Assembly (NCBI RefSeq): GCF_900114995.1
Contig: NZ_FOUX01000002.1
Span: forward strand, 620,001-684,000
Source: Chitinophaga sp. YR627
GTDB taxonomy: Bacteria; Bacteroidota; Bacteroidia; Chitinophagales; Chitinophagaceae
DNA length: 64,000 nt
Direction: 5' to 3'
This document shows, piece by piece, positions 1-8,682 of the stretch (its first letter is position 1; every line of letters starts with the position of its first letter). The notes beneath the pieces are model-generated. The model worked only from the letters and a program-made list of their open reading frames with translations. It did not search any database and had not been told where the DNA came from. The position numbers and the translations under genes are program-made.

Positions 1-280
1 TGGCCATGTGTTCGTCCATCTCAACGGACATTTGTTCATTGAAACGGTTGATCAGAGAACCTGGCTTGTAAAGCGACAGGGAATTATCAATGACACTGAA
101 AATGGAATCTATCTGCGGACGCAGATCAGTTGTATCGTCTGAGAGATATTTTATGATAAAATAGGTCCCTTGTGCGGGTCCTGATACTTCCCTCAGTTGC
201 TGCGCGGATACAGGGATAAACGCACTGAGAATAATACATAAAAGGATCCCCCATCCTGCAAAATCCGGTCTGCTGGTCAT
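1..280 (-). CDS. ApbE-family FAD:protein FMN transferase, C-terminal part outside the window
   Basis: Only the first 93 codons are visible, reading from an ATG at 280 leftwards off the window edge. The N-terminus is a hydrophobic signal peptide ending near VSAQQ, so the product is exported. The mature part begins with GPAQGTYFIIKY, then DSIFSVIDNSLSLYKPGSLI, which matches the opening of ApbE-like flavin transferases (a G-x-x-x-GT-Y strand, then the S-x-Y-x-P-x-S-x-I segment). These enzymes attach FMN covalently to Thr of partner proteins such as NqrB/RnfG. The active-site half is not in view. It lies 45 bp downstream of the glutaryl-CoA dehydrogenase gene and may be cotranscribed with it. Confidence 0.75.
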   Translation of the reverse strand, partial: MTSRPDFAGWGILLCIILSAFIPVSAQQLREVSGPAQGTYFIIKYLSDDTTDLRPQIDSIFSVIDNSLSLYKPGSLINRFNEQMSVEMDEHMA

Positions 281-325
281 TATAGTTGGCTGTTGTTTAA
301 TGAATATATATGTCGGAAACTGTTA

Positions 326-1513
326 TCAATGGAATGCATCCAGTCCGGTGATATCCTGTCCGGTAATGAGCAAATGTATCTCATGTGTCCCTTCATAAGT
401 GATCACACTTTCCAGGTTCATCATATGGCGCATGATCGGATATTCTCCGGTAATGCCCATTCCCCCTAATATCTGCCGGGCATCTCTGGCAATACGGGTT
501 GCCATTTCACAGGCATTCCTTTTGGCCATGGAGATCTGTGCGGCCGTTGCTTTACCTTCATTTTTCAGTACGCCCAGGCGCCAGTTCATTAACTGTGCCT
601 TCGTGATCTCGGTAACCATTTCCGCCAGCTTTTTCTGTGTAAGCTGAAAGCTGGCAATTGGTTTACCAAACTGTACGCGTTCTTTCGCGTAACGCAGCGC
701 TATATCGTAACAATCCATGGCGGCGCCGGTTACTCCCCAGGCGATACCATAACGGGCGGAAGAAAGGCAGCCAAGCGGTCCTTTTAATCCTTTTGCGTCA
801 GGCAGTATATTTTCTTTTGGCACTTTTACATTGTCAAATACCAGTTCTCCGGTAGCACTGGCCCGCAGGCTCCATTTCCCTTTGGTTTCCGGTGTGGTAA
901 ATCCTTCCATACCCCGTTCTACGATCAGTCCGCGGATCTTTCTTTCCTCATCCTTTGCCCATACCACCGCGATCTGTGCGAAAGGTGCGTTGGATATCCA
1001 CATTTTGGCGCCGTTCAGGATCACATGATCGCCTGCATCTTTGAAATGAGTGATCATACTACCCGGATCAGAACCATGATCAGGCTCTGTAAGTCCGAAG
1101 CAGCCCATCCATTCCCCGCTGGCCAGTTTAGGCAGATACTTCCGTTTTTGCGCTTCGCTGCCGTAGGTAAAGATGGGATACATCACCAGTGATCCCTGTA
1201 CAGAGGCTGTAGACCTGACCCCGCTATCTCCTCTTTCCAGCTCCTGCATCATCAGTCCGTAAGCTATATGGTCCATGCCGCCGCCGCCATACTCCTGAGG
1301 GATGGTCGGACCAAAGCAGCCCAGTTCACCTAAACCTTTGATAATCTGAGCGGGAAAACTTGCCTGCTGACAGGCATCTTCTATGATCGGGGATATTTCT
1401 TTTTTCACCCATTGACGTACGGCATCGCGCACCATGAGATGTTCTTCGGTCAACAAACCATCTACGTGGAAATAATCGGGTGATTGAAACAGGTCTTTAA
1501 GCATGTGGAACAC
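326..1513 (-). CDS. gcdH: Glutaryl-CoA dehydrogenase (acyl-CoA dehydrogenase family)
   Basis: This 395-residue flavoenzyme is full length for the family. It oxidises and decarboxylates glutaryl-CoA to crotonyl-CoA in lysine/tryptophan breakdown, in the cytoplasm. Features seen are the FAD-site segment GLTEPDHGSDPGSM, the substrate-region ARYGIAWGV and the C-terminal YEGTHEIHLLITGQDITG. The last resembles glutaryl-CoA dehydrogenases more than short-chain acyl-CoA dehydrogenases, and carries the expected catalytic base, Glu374. Met4 is an alternative start. A strong terminator separates it from pyrF upstream, so it should have its own promoter in roughly 1514-1640. The 3-hydroxybutyryl-CoA dehydrogenase at 7082 could act two steps later on the same carbon flow, though it is not linked. 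Confidence 0.88.
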   Translation of the reverse strand: MFHMLKDLFQSPDYFHVDGLLTEEHLMVRDAVRQWVKKEISPIIEDACQQASFPAQIIKGLGELGCFGPTIPQEYGGGGMDHIAYGLMMQELERGDSGVRSTASVQGSLVMYPIFTYGSEAQKRKYLPKLASGEWMGCFGLTEPDHGSDPGSMITHFKDAGDHVILNGAKMWISNAPFAQIAVVWAKDEERKIRGLIVERGMEGFTTPETKGKWSLRASATGELVFDNVKVPKENILPDAKGLKGPLGCLSSARYGIAWGVTGAAMDCYDIALRYAKERVQFGKPIASFQLTQKKLAEMVTEITKAQLMNWRLGVLKNEGKATAAQISMAKRNACEMATRIARDARQILGGMGITGEYPIMRHMMNLESVITYEGTHEIHLLITGQDITGLDAFH

Positions 1514-1548
1514 GTTTTAAGTCTGTCTCAATTTAATGATTCACTGAC

Positions 1549-1607
1549 AAAAAAAGTCCATAGTCTGCGAACATTCCGGGAAAGGAGATGAATGCTGACT
1601 ATGGACT
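1549..1607 (-). terminator. Intrinsic terminator after pyrF
   Basis: An 11-bp perfect inverted repeat, AGTCCATAGTC at 1555-1565 and GACTATGGACT at 1597-1607, encloses a second short stem (CATTC 1572-1576 with GAATG 1590-1594). Read on the minus strand the hairpin is followed by seven Ts (1549-1555, the first overlapping the arm). It lies 32 bp beyond the pyrF stop. A smaller CCGCT/AGCGG hairpin sits at 1620-1632. Confidence 0.85.
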
Positions 1608-1638
1608 GCTATATTTCAGCCGCTGTTAGCGGACTGAA

Positions 1639-2463
1639 TTACGGAACTAAGGTCTGTTTTACACTAAGGTATTCGGCCATTTCCTGCTGTAACTGCTGTG
1701 CGGCATTACGGGCATCCTGGGCGAAATCTTCGCCGTTACCGGCATAAATGATGGAACGGCTGGCATTTACCAGTAATCCGCAATCTTTATTCATTGCCTG
1801 TGCGGAGATTTCCTGGAGACTACCACCCTGTGCTCCCACGCCGGGTACCAGGAAGAAGTTATCAGGTACCAGCTTACGGATGTATCCCAGCTGAGCGGAC
1901 TGCGTCGCACCCACCACAAACATCAGGTTATCAGGTGTACCCCAGTTCATGCCGGCTTTCATCACCTTTTCGTACAGGAACTCATCGCCTGCCTGTTGTA
2001 ACTGGAAGTCCTCGCTGCCTTCGTTGGAGGTAAGGCCCAGCATAATGGTCCATTTCTCATTGAAAGCCAGGAAAGGCAGTACGCTGTCGCGGCCCATATA
2101 AGGCGCTACGGTCACTGCATCGAAGTTATATGTCTCAAAGAATGTTTTGGCGTATTGCGTAGAGGTATTGCCAATATCTCCACGTTTTGCATCTGCAATG
2201 GTAAACAGCCCGGAAGGGATATATTCCACCGTACGTTGCAGGCTTTCCCAGCCACGGATACCCATACACTCATAGAAGGCAGTATTGATCTTATAGGACA
2301 CGCAAAGATCCTTTGTCGCATCGATAATAGCCTTGTTGAAAGCAAATACGGGGTCTGGATGGGAAAGTAGATGTCGGGGGATCTTTTGAAGATCAGTATC
2401 TAATCCCACACAGAGATAAGATTGCTTCTCTTTAATCAGATTCACCAGTTCCTGTCTGTTCAT
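1639..2463 (-). CDS. pyrF: Orotidine 5'-phosphate decarboxylase, type 2
   Basis: It decarboxylates OMP to UMP, the last step of de novo pyrimidine synthesis. The 274-residue length fits the longer type 2 (PyrF of Bacteroidota/Mycobacteria) form. The catalytic charge network DAKRGDIG lies at residues 91-98, with Lys93 and Asp96 as expected, and VGLDTD near residue 19 is the first strand of the TIM barrel. The C-terminal segment VPGVGAQGG is the phosphate-binding loop. It appears monocistronic, with a TAACTTTG -7 box 20 bp upstream and an intrinsic terminator 32 bp downstream. Confidence 0.95.
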   Translation of the reverse strand: MNRQELVNLIKEKQSYLCVGLDTDLQKIPRHLLSHPDPVFAFNKAIIDATKDLCVSYKINTAFYECMGIRGWESLQRTVEYIPSGLFTIADAKRGDIGNTSTQYAKTFFETYNFDAVTVAPYMGRDSVLPFLAFNEKWTIMLGLTSNEGSEDFQLQQAGDEFLYEKVMKAGMNWGTPDNLMFVVGATQSAQLGYIRKLVPDNFFLVPGVGAQGGSLQEISAQAMNKDCGLLVNASRSIIYAGNGEDFAQDARNAAQQLQQEMAEYLSVKQTLVP

Positions 2464-2771
2464 AAAAGATTGATTTGGGGCGCAAAGTTAAGTAAAACTT
2501 AAGCAATGCCGTTTGAAATGAAAATATTAATAAAATATGAAATACAGTGCAGCGTTCCCGGACTAATATAAATATAGGAAAACTATCGGAAAGACGACGG
2601 GGAGGGTTTCCCGGTCATGTACCCTAAATACCGCTGCTGTTGTTTTATTATTGCAAACCGCTTCTTTTTCAGCGAGATACATACCGGGCAACGGCAGTAT
2701 CCTATAGTGACCTTTTGGATTTATAAAATATTGTTCCTAACTTTTAGCCTCCCGTTCATGAAAAAGTAATT
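2464..2771. promoter_or_regulatory. Divergent promoter region between pyrF and the sugar isomerase gene
   Basis: This 308-bp gap has no convincing gene. On the minus strand 2483-2490 reads TAACTTTG, an exact match to the Bacteroidota TAnnTTTG -7 box, 20 bp before the pyrF start; no TTG is found at the expected -33 spacing. It overlaps a TTAAGT-AAA-ACTTAA inverted repeat (2488-2502). On the plus strand TTG at 2715-2717, 20 bp, then TAACTTTT at 2738-2745 is a reasonable promoter for the isomerase gene. The middle of the gap shows nothing recognisable. Confidence 0.5.
2715..2745 (+). promoter_or_regulatory. Candidate Bacteroidota-type promoter for the isomerase/oxidoreductase operon
   Basis: TTG, a 20-bp spacer and TAACTTTT approximate the TTG-N17-23-TAnnTTTG consensus. 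The ATG follows 26 bp after the -7 box. The last base of the -7 box deviates (T for G). Confidence 0.45.
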
Positions 2772-3635
2772 ATGAAAAACTATTCCTGGCTGCTATTTTT
2801 TGCGATATTCCTGCACGCTTTGCAATCGAATGCACAAACCGGATTACCCAAGGTTGGTGTTTGTACTTCCCGTGCAAATGACAGTTTGTTACATGCTGCT
2901 GGTTACGCCTATATAGAGGAAGGCGTACAAAAGCTCTTTTCCCCTGCCATCTCAGATGACACCTTTAATGTACAACTGGCCCAGCTGCGGAAGATGCAGT
3001 GCCAGGTACAGACCTGTAATAGCTTCTTTCCCGCTGAAATCCGCCTGACGGGTGCTGATGTGGATGAGAAAAAGGTACTGGACTATGTAGAAACGGTGAT
3101 GGCAAGGGCCAAACGGGCTGGTATTGAACTGATCGTACTGGGAAGCGGCAATGCGCGTAAACTGCCGGACGGATATAATAAAGATTCCGCCACTATGCAG
3201 TTCGTCGATCTTTGCCGCAAAATGGCGGTCGTAGCAGGGAAATATGGGATCGTGATCGCTATAGAGAACCTGAACACCACTGAGACGAATTTCGTAACCA
3301 CCCTGGAGGAAGCCAATGCTGTCGTAATGGCGGTAGGCCATCCTAACTTCAAACTGACTGCCGATATCTATCATATGCTCAAGGAGCATGAATCGCCTGA
3401 AATGTTAAAAAAGGCACGTAAGAACCTGGTGCATTGCCACATTGCCGAAAGGGAAAAACGTACAGCTCCCGGCTCCACCGGTGATGATGTAGCGCCATAT
3501 ATCGCGGCACTGGGCAATATCGGCTATACCGGCCGGATCTCTCTGGAATGCCGCTGGGACGATATGGCTGCACAGACCCGTCCTACGCTGGAATACATGC
3601 AACAGCAGATCCGCAACGCTTACAAAAAACAATAA
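2772..3635 (+). CDS. Exported sugar phosphate isomerase/epimerase-like TIM-barrel protein
   Basis: The 287-residue protein starts with a signal peptide (about 1-21, cut after SNAQ) and then an AP-endonuclease-2/xylose-isomerase-like barrel. Likely metal ligands are Glu in IAIENLNT (about 164), Asp in TADIYH (about 197), His in VHCHIAE (about 221) and Glu in SLECRW (about 259), the usual order in this superfamily. The periplasmic location argues against a phosphorylated substrate, so keto-sugar isomerisation or beta-elimination of an oxidised glycoside is more likely. It is 21 bp upstream of a Gfo/Idh/MocA oxidoreductase, also exported, and the two probably act in sequence. The exact substrate cannot be read from sequence. 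Confidence 0.8.
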   Translation: MKNYSWLLFFAIFLHALQSNAQTGLPKVGVCTSRANDSLLHAAGYAYIEEGVQKLFSPAISDDTFNVQLAQLRKMQCQVQTCNSFFPAEIRLTGADVDEKKVLDYVETVMARAKRAGIELIVLGSGNARKLPDGYNKDSATMQFVDLCRKMAVVAGKYGIVIAIENLNTTETNFVTTLEEANAVVMAVGHPNFKLTADIYHMLKEHESPEMLKKARKNLVHCHIAEREKRTAPGSTGDDVAPYIAALGNIGYTGRISLECRWDDMAAQTRPTLEYMQQQIRNAYKKQ

Positions 3636-3656
3636 ACACTTTAAATCTCATATAGA

Positions 3657-5012
3657 ATGAAATCACGTCGTGAATTCCTGAAAGATTCCCTGCTTACCTC
3701 CGCAGGTATAACACTCAGTGCCATGGGTCTGCCTGCCAGCAGCTATGCCCGTATCATGGGCGCCAATGACAGGGTCAATGTCGGATTGGTAGGCTTTTCT
3801 GACCGTGCAAGACAAACGTTACTGCCCTGCTTCTTTTCCAACCATAAAGAACTGAATTTTGACATGATCGCGGTGTCTGATATCTGGAGCCGCAGACGTG
3901 AGGAAGGAAAGGCTTTCCTGCAACAGAAAGCAGGTCATGAGATCAAGGCATGTGTCAATAACGACGAATTATATAAAATGAAGGACCTGGATGCGGTAAT
4001 GGTTGCCACTGCCGATTTCCAGCACGCCTATCATACAATAGAGGCGGTGGGCAATAAAATGGATGTATACTGCGAAAAACCATTTGCAGAAACCATGGAC
4101 GATGCCCGCAAAGCCCTGAAAGCGGTAAAAGACTCCGGTAAGATCTTCCAGGTAGGTACACAGCGTCGTAGCGGTGACAGTTACCATGCGGCTAATAACT
4201 TCATCAAAGAAGGCAAATTCGGCCCTATTACCATGGTGGAAATGACCTGGAACGTGAATCAGCCGGGCCGCTGGCGCAGACCAGCACTGGTAAAAGAGAT
4301 CCGTCAGGAAGATACTGACTGGACACGTTTCCTGGCTGGCCGTCCGAAAGACAACTGGGATCCGCGTAAATACCTGGAATATCGTCTGTTCTGGCCTTAT
4401 TCTTCTGGTATTTTCGGTCAGTGGATGACACACCAGATCGATACGGTACACTGGTTTACGGGTCTGCAACACCCACGTTCAGCAGTAGCAAACGGTGGTA
4501 TTTATATGTGGAAAGACGGTCGCGTGAATGCAGATACCATTACCGCAGTATTTGATTATGGTCCGCAGAACGATCCAACCAGCGGTTTCCAGGTATCCTA
4601 CAGTTCCCGTTTCTCGAACTCTTCCGGAGGTACCAAGGAAATGTACTATTCCAATGGTGGTACTATTGATATTGATAAGAACAAGATCACGCCTGCGGGT
4701 GGTTTAACAGAAAGAGAAGCACAGGAAATGGGCCTGCATGCCAATCTGCTGCCGGAAATGACACTGGCGACCAACGAAACCAAAATAGCAACCTCCGCCA
4801 ATATGGGTGGTGATCCGCTGACAAATGCACACGTACGTAACTGGATGCAGTGTGTACGCGACCGCAAGCCAGCCAACGCACCTATCGAGGCCGCTTATTC
4901 TCACTCTATCGCGCTGATCATGGCCAATGCGGCTTACCGTACTGGTCTGAAAGCAACTTTCGACGAAAAAACGCAGGAAGTGATGGTGGGTGGTAAGCCA
5001 TTTATCATGTAG
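3657..5012 (+). CDS. Tat-exported Gfo/Idh/MocA family oxidoreductase
   Basis: This 451-residue NAD(P)-dependent sugar oxidoreductase has a twin-arginine signal (KSRREFLKDSLL, residues 2-13), so it is exported folded with its cofactor. The Rossmann part starts at about residue 40 (VNVGLVGFSDRAR, a variant of GxGxxG). The family EKP motif is in CEKPFAETM near residues 139-147, with the substrate-domain motif GTQRRS following. Family members oxidise or reduce sugar hydroxyls, often at C3. It forms a two-gene operon with the exported isomerase upstream. Length is typical of the Tat-exported Bacteroidota subfamily. Confidence 0.87.
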   Translation: MKSRREFLKDSLLTSAGITLSAMGLPASSYARIMGANDRVNVGLVGFSDRARQTLLPCFFSNHKELNFDMIAVSDIWSRRREEGKAFLQQKAGHEIKACVNNDELYKMKDLDAVMVATADFQHAYHTIEAVGNKMDVYCEKPFAETMDDARKALKAVKDSGKIFQVGTQRRSGDSYHAANNFIKEGKFGPITMVEMTWNVNQPGRWRRPALVKEIRQEDTDWTRFLAGRPKDNWDPRKYLEYRLFWPYSSGIFGQWMTHQIDTVHWFTGLQHPRSAVANGGIYMWKDGRVNADTITAVFDYGPQNDPTSGFQVSYSSRFSNSSGGTKEMYYSNGGTIDIDKNKITPAGGLTEREAQEMGLHANLLPEMTLATNETKIATSANMGGDPLTNAHVRNWMQCVRDRKPANAPIEAAYSHSIALIMANAAYRTGLKATFDEKTQEVMVGGKPFIM

Positions 5013-5040
5013 TGGTATCAGATGCGCTATAAAAACGAAA

Positions 5041-5071
5041 AAAGCCATCACGCCTTTCGGCGGATGGCTTT
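5041..5071. terminator. Bidirectional terminator between the Gfo/Idh and mrp genes
   Basis: AAAGCCATC (5041-5049) pairs with GATGGCTTT (5063-5071) across a 13-nt loop. It has a T run on the right (to 5074) and an A run on the left (5038-5043), so it can serve both convergent genes. Confidence 0.85.
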
Positions 5072-5095
5072 TTTATTCAGAAGAACATTGATTTA

Positions 5096-6193
5096 TTATA
5101 CAAAGACCTCAACGATCTTGGTAGGCGGTACATTTGCATTTCTCATAGCAATGTTACGCGCTACGATGCTGGCAGTACCCATAAATGACAGTTTAGTCGG
5201 ATTATCTCCACCCACCATTGCCGGTACACCATCATCACCACCTTCACGGATGCTCTGCACCAGTGGTATCTGACCCAGGAATGGTATTTCCAGCTGTTCT
5301 GCCAGACGTTTACCACCTTCCTGACCAAATATGTAATATTTATTATTAGGCAGCTCGGCCGGTGTGAAATAGGCCATATTTTCAATCAGACCAAGGATGG
5401 GTACGTTGATCTGACCGCCACCGAACATTGCGATACCTTTTTTAGCGTCAGCCAGAGCCACATCCTGCGGAGTGGTCACCATTACTACGCCGGTAACCGG
5501 TACGGTCTGTACCAGTGTCAGGTGTACATCGCCCGTACCTGGAGGGGTGTCAATTACCAGGTAATCCAGTTCGCCCCAGTTCACATCTGTGAGGAACTGT
5601 TTCAATGCGCTGCTGACCATAGGGCCACGCCATACAACTGCCTGCTTCTCATCTATCAGAGACCCGATTGACATCAGCTTAATGCCATGTTTCTCTATCG
5701 GGACGATCATGCCTTTTCCTTCTACAGTTTCCATCATCGGGCGTTCTCCGCGAATACCGAACATGATGGGCACGGACGGACCATAAATATCTGCATCCAT
5801 CAGTCCAACCTTAGCACCGCCTTCGGAGAGTGCCAGGGCCAGGTTAGCTGCTACAGTGGATTTACCTACACCTCCTTTACCGGAAGCTACAACGATGATA
5901 TTTTTCACGTTAGGTAATACACTCCTCGCATCTTTCCTGTTGGAGTTTACATTGGCTGTCATATTTACTTGAACTTCCGCATCCTTACTTACAAGGTGGT
6001 GAATTGCATTCACACAAGCATTCCTGATCAGATCTTTCAGCGGGCAGGCAGGGGTAGTGAGGACAACGGTAAATTTCACCTTATTACCATCAATCTCAAT
6101 GTCTTTCACCATATTCAGTGTTACCAGGTCCTTCCCCAGATCAGGCTCTTCCACATTGCTCAAAGCCTTCAATATCTGCTCCGTAGTGATCAT
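5096..6193 (-). CDS. mrp: Mrp/ApbC-family P-loop ATPase, iron-sulfur cluster carrier
   Basis: The 365-residue protein has an N-terminal MIP18/DUF59 domain (about 5-80, with TTPACPL at 46-52) fused to a ParA-like ATPase. The deviant Walker A is GKGGVGKST at 105-113 and the switch region is DTPPGTGD. Family members bind and transfer 4Fe-4S clusters in the cytoplasm. Where many Mrp proteins have a CxxC after the ENM segment, this one reads ENMAYFTPAELPNNKYY with no cysteine pair. That loss deserves attention for the cluster-binding claim. A TAACTTTG -7 box lies upstream at 6223-6230. Confidence 0.9.
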   Translation of the reverse strand: MITTEQILKALSNVEEPDLGKDLVTLNMVKDIEIDGNKVKFTVVLTTPACPLKDLIRNACVNAIHHLVSKDAEVQVNMTANVNSNRKDARSVLPNVKNIIVVASGKGGVGKSTVAANLALALSEGGAKVGLMDADIYGPSVPIMFGIRGERPMMETVEGKGMIVPIEKHGIKLMSIGSLIDEKQAVVWRGPMVSSALKQFLTDVNWGELDYLVIDTPPGTGDVHLTLVQTVPVTGVVMVTTPQDVALADAKKGIAMFGGGQINVPILGLIENMAYFTPAELPNNKYYIFGQEGGKRLAEQLEIPFLGQIPLVQSIREGGDDGVPAMVGGDNPTKLSFMGTASIVARNIAMRNANVPPTKIVEVFV

Positions 6194-6361
6194 AAATAGT
6201 TGTTAATTTTAATTCCAGGATGCAAAGTTAACCCAATTGAGAGTTAATTTGTCCCCGCTGTCATAGTTTTTGTCAATCTCGTTTCCATTCATCCTCTATA
6301 TTGACTGGAACACAATCCTATGGCCAACGTTTTAAAACAAATAATTTATCTTAGAGGCGGC

Positions 6362-7042
6362 ATGAATAAGAAATGTACCTACATACTGTTGTCCTTCCTG
6401 TTTCTCCCTTTCCTGGTGAAGGCCCAGCTATCTCAATTTAAAGACAGCATTATCCAGATTTCCGGTATTACCATGACAGCGGACAGCCTCCGGGCAGTAC
6501 CAGCAGTAAGTGTACTGGTAAAAGGACAACGCCGTGGTACTATTTCCAACAGCCAGGGTGTGTTTTCAATCGTTGCCTTTAAAGGAGATACCCTGACATT
6601 CAGTGCCGTAGGTTTTAAAAAGAAAGACTATAAGATCCCGATGAACCTCCCGGGAAACAATTTTTCCATGATACAACTGCTGGTGGATGATACCACATAT
6701 CTGCCGGTAACCATTATCAGACCCTACCCTACCAGAGAAGAGTTTGATAAGGCATTTGTAAGCACCGACATTCCGGATGACGAATATGAACTGGCCCGTA
6801 AGAACACCGAGAATGCCCGTATGCGCGCACTTTCCCGTTATACACCACCGGACGCACGTGAAGCAACCAATATGTTCCTGAACAAACAGGCACAATCACT
6901 GTACTACGCCGGTCAGGTGCCTCCACAGAATATCCTCAACCCGATGGCATGGGCACAGTTTATCCAGGCCTGGAAAAGGGGTGACTTCAAAAAACAGAAC
7001 AATAACAACTACAGCTACGGCGGTACCGATTATGGCTACTAG
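6362..7042 (+). CDS. Exported protein with a carboxypeptidase-regulatory-like (CarboxypepD_reg) beta domain
   Basis: The ATG at 6362 is preferred over one 42 bp upstream because it directly precedes a signal peptide (KKCTYILLSFLFLPFLVKAQ), giving 226 residues. Residues about 35-105 form one CarboxypepD_reg-like beta sandwich: a VSVLVKGQRRGTISNSQG strand-turn and TLTFSAVGFKKKDY. The C-terminal half is charged and ends in an Asn/Tyr/Gly-rich tail. In Bacteroidota such domains occur at the front of TonB receptors; here the domain stands alone, as a small periplasmic or outer-membrane protein of unknown role. The gap to the next gene is 39 bp, so the two may share a transcript. Confidence 0.75.
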   Translation: MNKKCTYILLSFLFLPFLVKAQLSQFKDSIIQISGITMTADSLRAVPAVSVLVKGQRRGTISNSQGVFSIVAFKGDTLTFSAVGFKKKDYKIPMNLPGNNFSMIQLLVDDTTYLPVTIIRPYPTREEFDKAFVSTDIPDDEYELARKNTENARMRALSRYTPPDAREATNMFLNKQAQSLYYAGQVPPQNILNPMAWAQFIQAWKRGDFKKQNNNNYSYGGTDYGY

Positions 7043-7081
7043 CCGGATGGCCTGAGTACCATCTCTTTAAATCAATACACC

Positions 7082-7978
7082 ATGCAACAAATTGCTGTCA
7101 TCGGCGCAGGTACCATGGGAAATGGTATCGCGCACGTATTTGCACAGAACGGTTTTAAAGTGAACCTCATTGATGTTTCTGCCCCCGCGCTGGAAAAAGC
7201 GCTGCAAACTATTGACAAAAACCTGGAGCGCCAACTGAGCAAAGGCACTATCACAGAAGAGATCAGACAGCAGACCCTACAGAATATCGCTACATTCACC
7301 GATATTCCGAACGGTGTAAAGTCCGCTGAACTGGTTGTAGAAGCAGCTACAGAAAATACGGAACTAAAGCTGAAGATCTTCCGTGAACTGGACCAGCACA
7401 CAGCTCCTGATGCCATCCTGGCCACCAACACCTCCTCTATTTCTATCACCAGTATCGCAGCTGTGACCAAAAAACCCGAAAAGGTCATTGGCATGCATTT
7501 CATGAACCCGGTACCTGTCATGAAGTTGGTAGAGATCATCAATGGTTATGCGACCAGCAAGGAGGTGACTGACGCCATCGTTACATTGTCTGAAAAATTA
7601 GGCAAAATACCCTGCGTTGTAAATGACTATCCCGGCTTTATCGCCAATCGCATCCTCATGCCAATGATCAATGAATCGATCTATTCATTGTACGAAGGTG
7701 TGGCTGGTGTGGCTGAAATTGATACCGTGATGAAACTGGGTATGGCGCATCCCATGGGGCCATTACAATTAGCTGATTTCATCGGACTGGACGTCTGTCT
7801 GTCCATCATGCGCGTATTACATGACGGCTTCGGTAATCCGAAATATGCTCCCTGTCCGCTGTTAGTGAATATGGTAACAGCAGGCTATCTGGGCGTTAAA
7901 AGTGGTGAAGGGTTTTACAAATATGAGAAAGGCAGTAAAGACCTGGTAGTCAGCAGCCGGTTCTCTAACAGAAACTAG
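7082..7978 (+). CDS. 3-hydroxybutyryl-CoA dehydrogenase
   Basis: This 298-residue cytoplasmic enzyme oxidises 3-hydroxyacyl-CoA to 3-ketoacyl-CoA with NAD(P), or works in reverse. The NAD-binding start is IAVIGAGTMGNGIA with GxGxxG at residues 8-13. The second half begins after the catalytic-region sequence GMHFMNPVPVMKLVEI, followed by NDYPGFIANRILMPMINES, both typical of the HbdA/PaaH group. The length equals free-standing short-chain dehydrogenases, without a crotonase fusion. It may serve butyrate or ketone-body type metabolism, or the lower glutaryl-CoA pathway. Confidence 0.92.
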   Translation: MQQIAVIGAGTMGNGIAHVFAQNGFKVNLIDVSAPALEKALQTIDKNLERQLSKGTITEEIRQQTLQNIATFTDIPNGVKSAELVVEAATENTELKLKIFRELDQHTAPDAILATNTSSISITSIAAVTKKPEKVIGMHFMNPVPVMKLVEIINGYATSKEVTDAIVTLSEKLGKIPCVVNDYPGFIANRILMPMINESIYSLYEGVAGVAEIDTVMKLGMAHPMGPLQLADFIGLDVCLSIMRVLHDGFGNPKYAPCPLLVNMVTAGYLGVKSGEGFYKYEKGSKDLVVSSRFSNRN

Positions 7979-8012
7979 CCATCAACATGTAGCTGTAACA
8001 AGCTACGCATAT

Positions 8013-8064
8013 CGTATAAATTAAGCGGCGTCCACTATATGGTGGACGCCGCTTAATTTATACG
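8013..8064. terminator. Perfect 23-bp inverted repeat, bidirectional terminator
   Basis: The 23-nt arm at 8013-8035 is exactly reverse-complemented at 8042-8064 around a 6-nt loop (TATATG). The stem core is GCGGCGTCCAC and the outer third is AT-rich, so both strands present a GC stem followed by a T-rich stretch. It lies between convergent 3-hydroxybutyryl-CoA dehydrogenase and YigZ genes. Confidence 0.85.
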
Positions 8065-8079
8065 GATGTTCTTCAATTC

Positions 8080-8679
8080 CTACTTAATTGCTTTGATCTC
8101 CAGTCCTCTTATATCATTCAGTTTTAACAGGGTCAGCTCCTGTACTGCTTTCGGCACGCCGATATCCATTGCGCAAAACAGTTGTAGTTCCTGTGAATAA
8201 ACTGTACAGTTCTGCTGTTTCACAACTGTCATAATTTCATTCAGGATCGTATAATCAAAACTGAGATGGTATTTTGCTTCCACATTCTTCTGCACTGCCG
8301 GTACGAGTTGCAGCACCATTGAGGTGGATACTTTATAGGCATTGATCAACCCTGGCGCGCCCAGCAATGTTCCTCCGAAATAACGTACTACCACTACCAG
8401 TACATCTGTCAGCTGTTTGCTGTCTATCTGTCCCAGGATGGGTTTACCAGCCGTACCAGAAGGCTCTCCATCATCATTGGCACGGAACTGCAATCCGTCA
8501 GTGCCCAGTCTGTAAGCAAAGCAGTGATGCGTTGCCTTCGGGTGTTCTTTCTTGATCTCCTGCAGGCATTCCTTCACCTGTTCCACTGTTTTCACAGGCC
8601 AGGCATAGGCCAGGAATTTACTGCCCCTGTCCTTGAATTCTGCCATTGCAGACTTTTCTATTGTATAGTAAACTTCCAT
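8080..8679 (-). CDS. YigZ/IMPACT family protein
   Basis: The 199-residue protein is the usual length for the YigZ family. The UPF0029 signature is clear: KEHPKATHHCFAYRLG, then NDDGEPSGTAGKPIL and VVVRYFGGTLLG. The C-terminal 60-70 residues fit the DUF1949 domain. Family members are linked to translation regulation (IMPACT in eukaryotes), and the bacterial role is unclear. It starts 3 bp after the stop of the 546-residue unknown gene, so it is the last gene of a ribD/unknown/yigZ operon. Confidence 0.9.
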   Translation of the reverse strand: MEVYYTIEKSAMAEFKDRGSKFLAYAWPVKTVEQVKECLQEIKKEHPKATHHCFAYRLGTDGLQFRANDDGEPSGTAGKPILGQIDSKQLTDVLVVVVRYFGGTLLGAPGLINAYKVSTSMVLQLVPAVQKNVEAKYHLSFDYTILNEIMTVVKQQNCTVYSQELQLFCAMDIGVPKAVQELTLLKLNDIRGLEIKAIK

Positions 8680-8682
8680 GCG

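Noticed and set aside
6566-6895. A 109-codon minus-strand frame within the CarboxypepD-like gene
   Set aside because: It is antisense to a gene with signal peptide and domain support; its composition is rich in Cys and Ile with no homology recognised.
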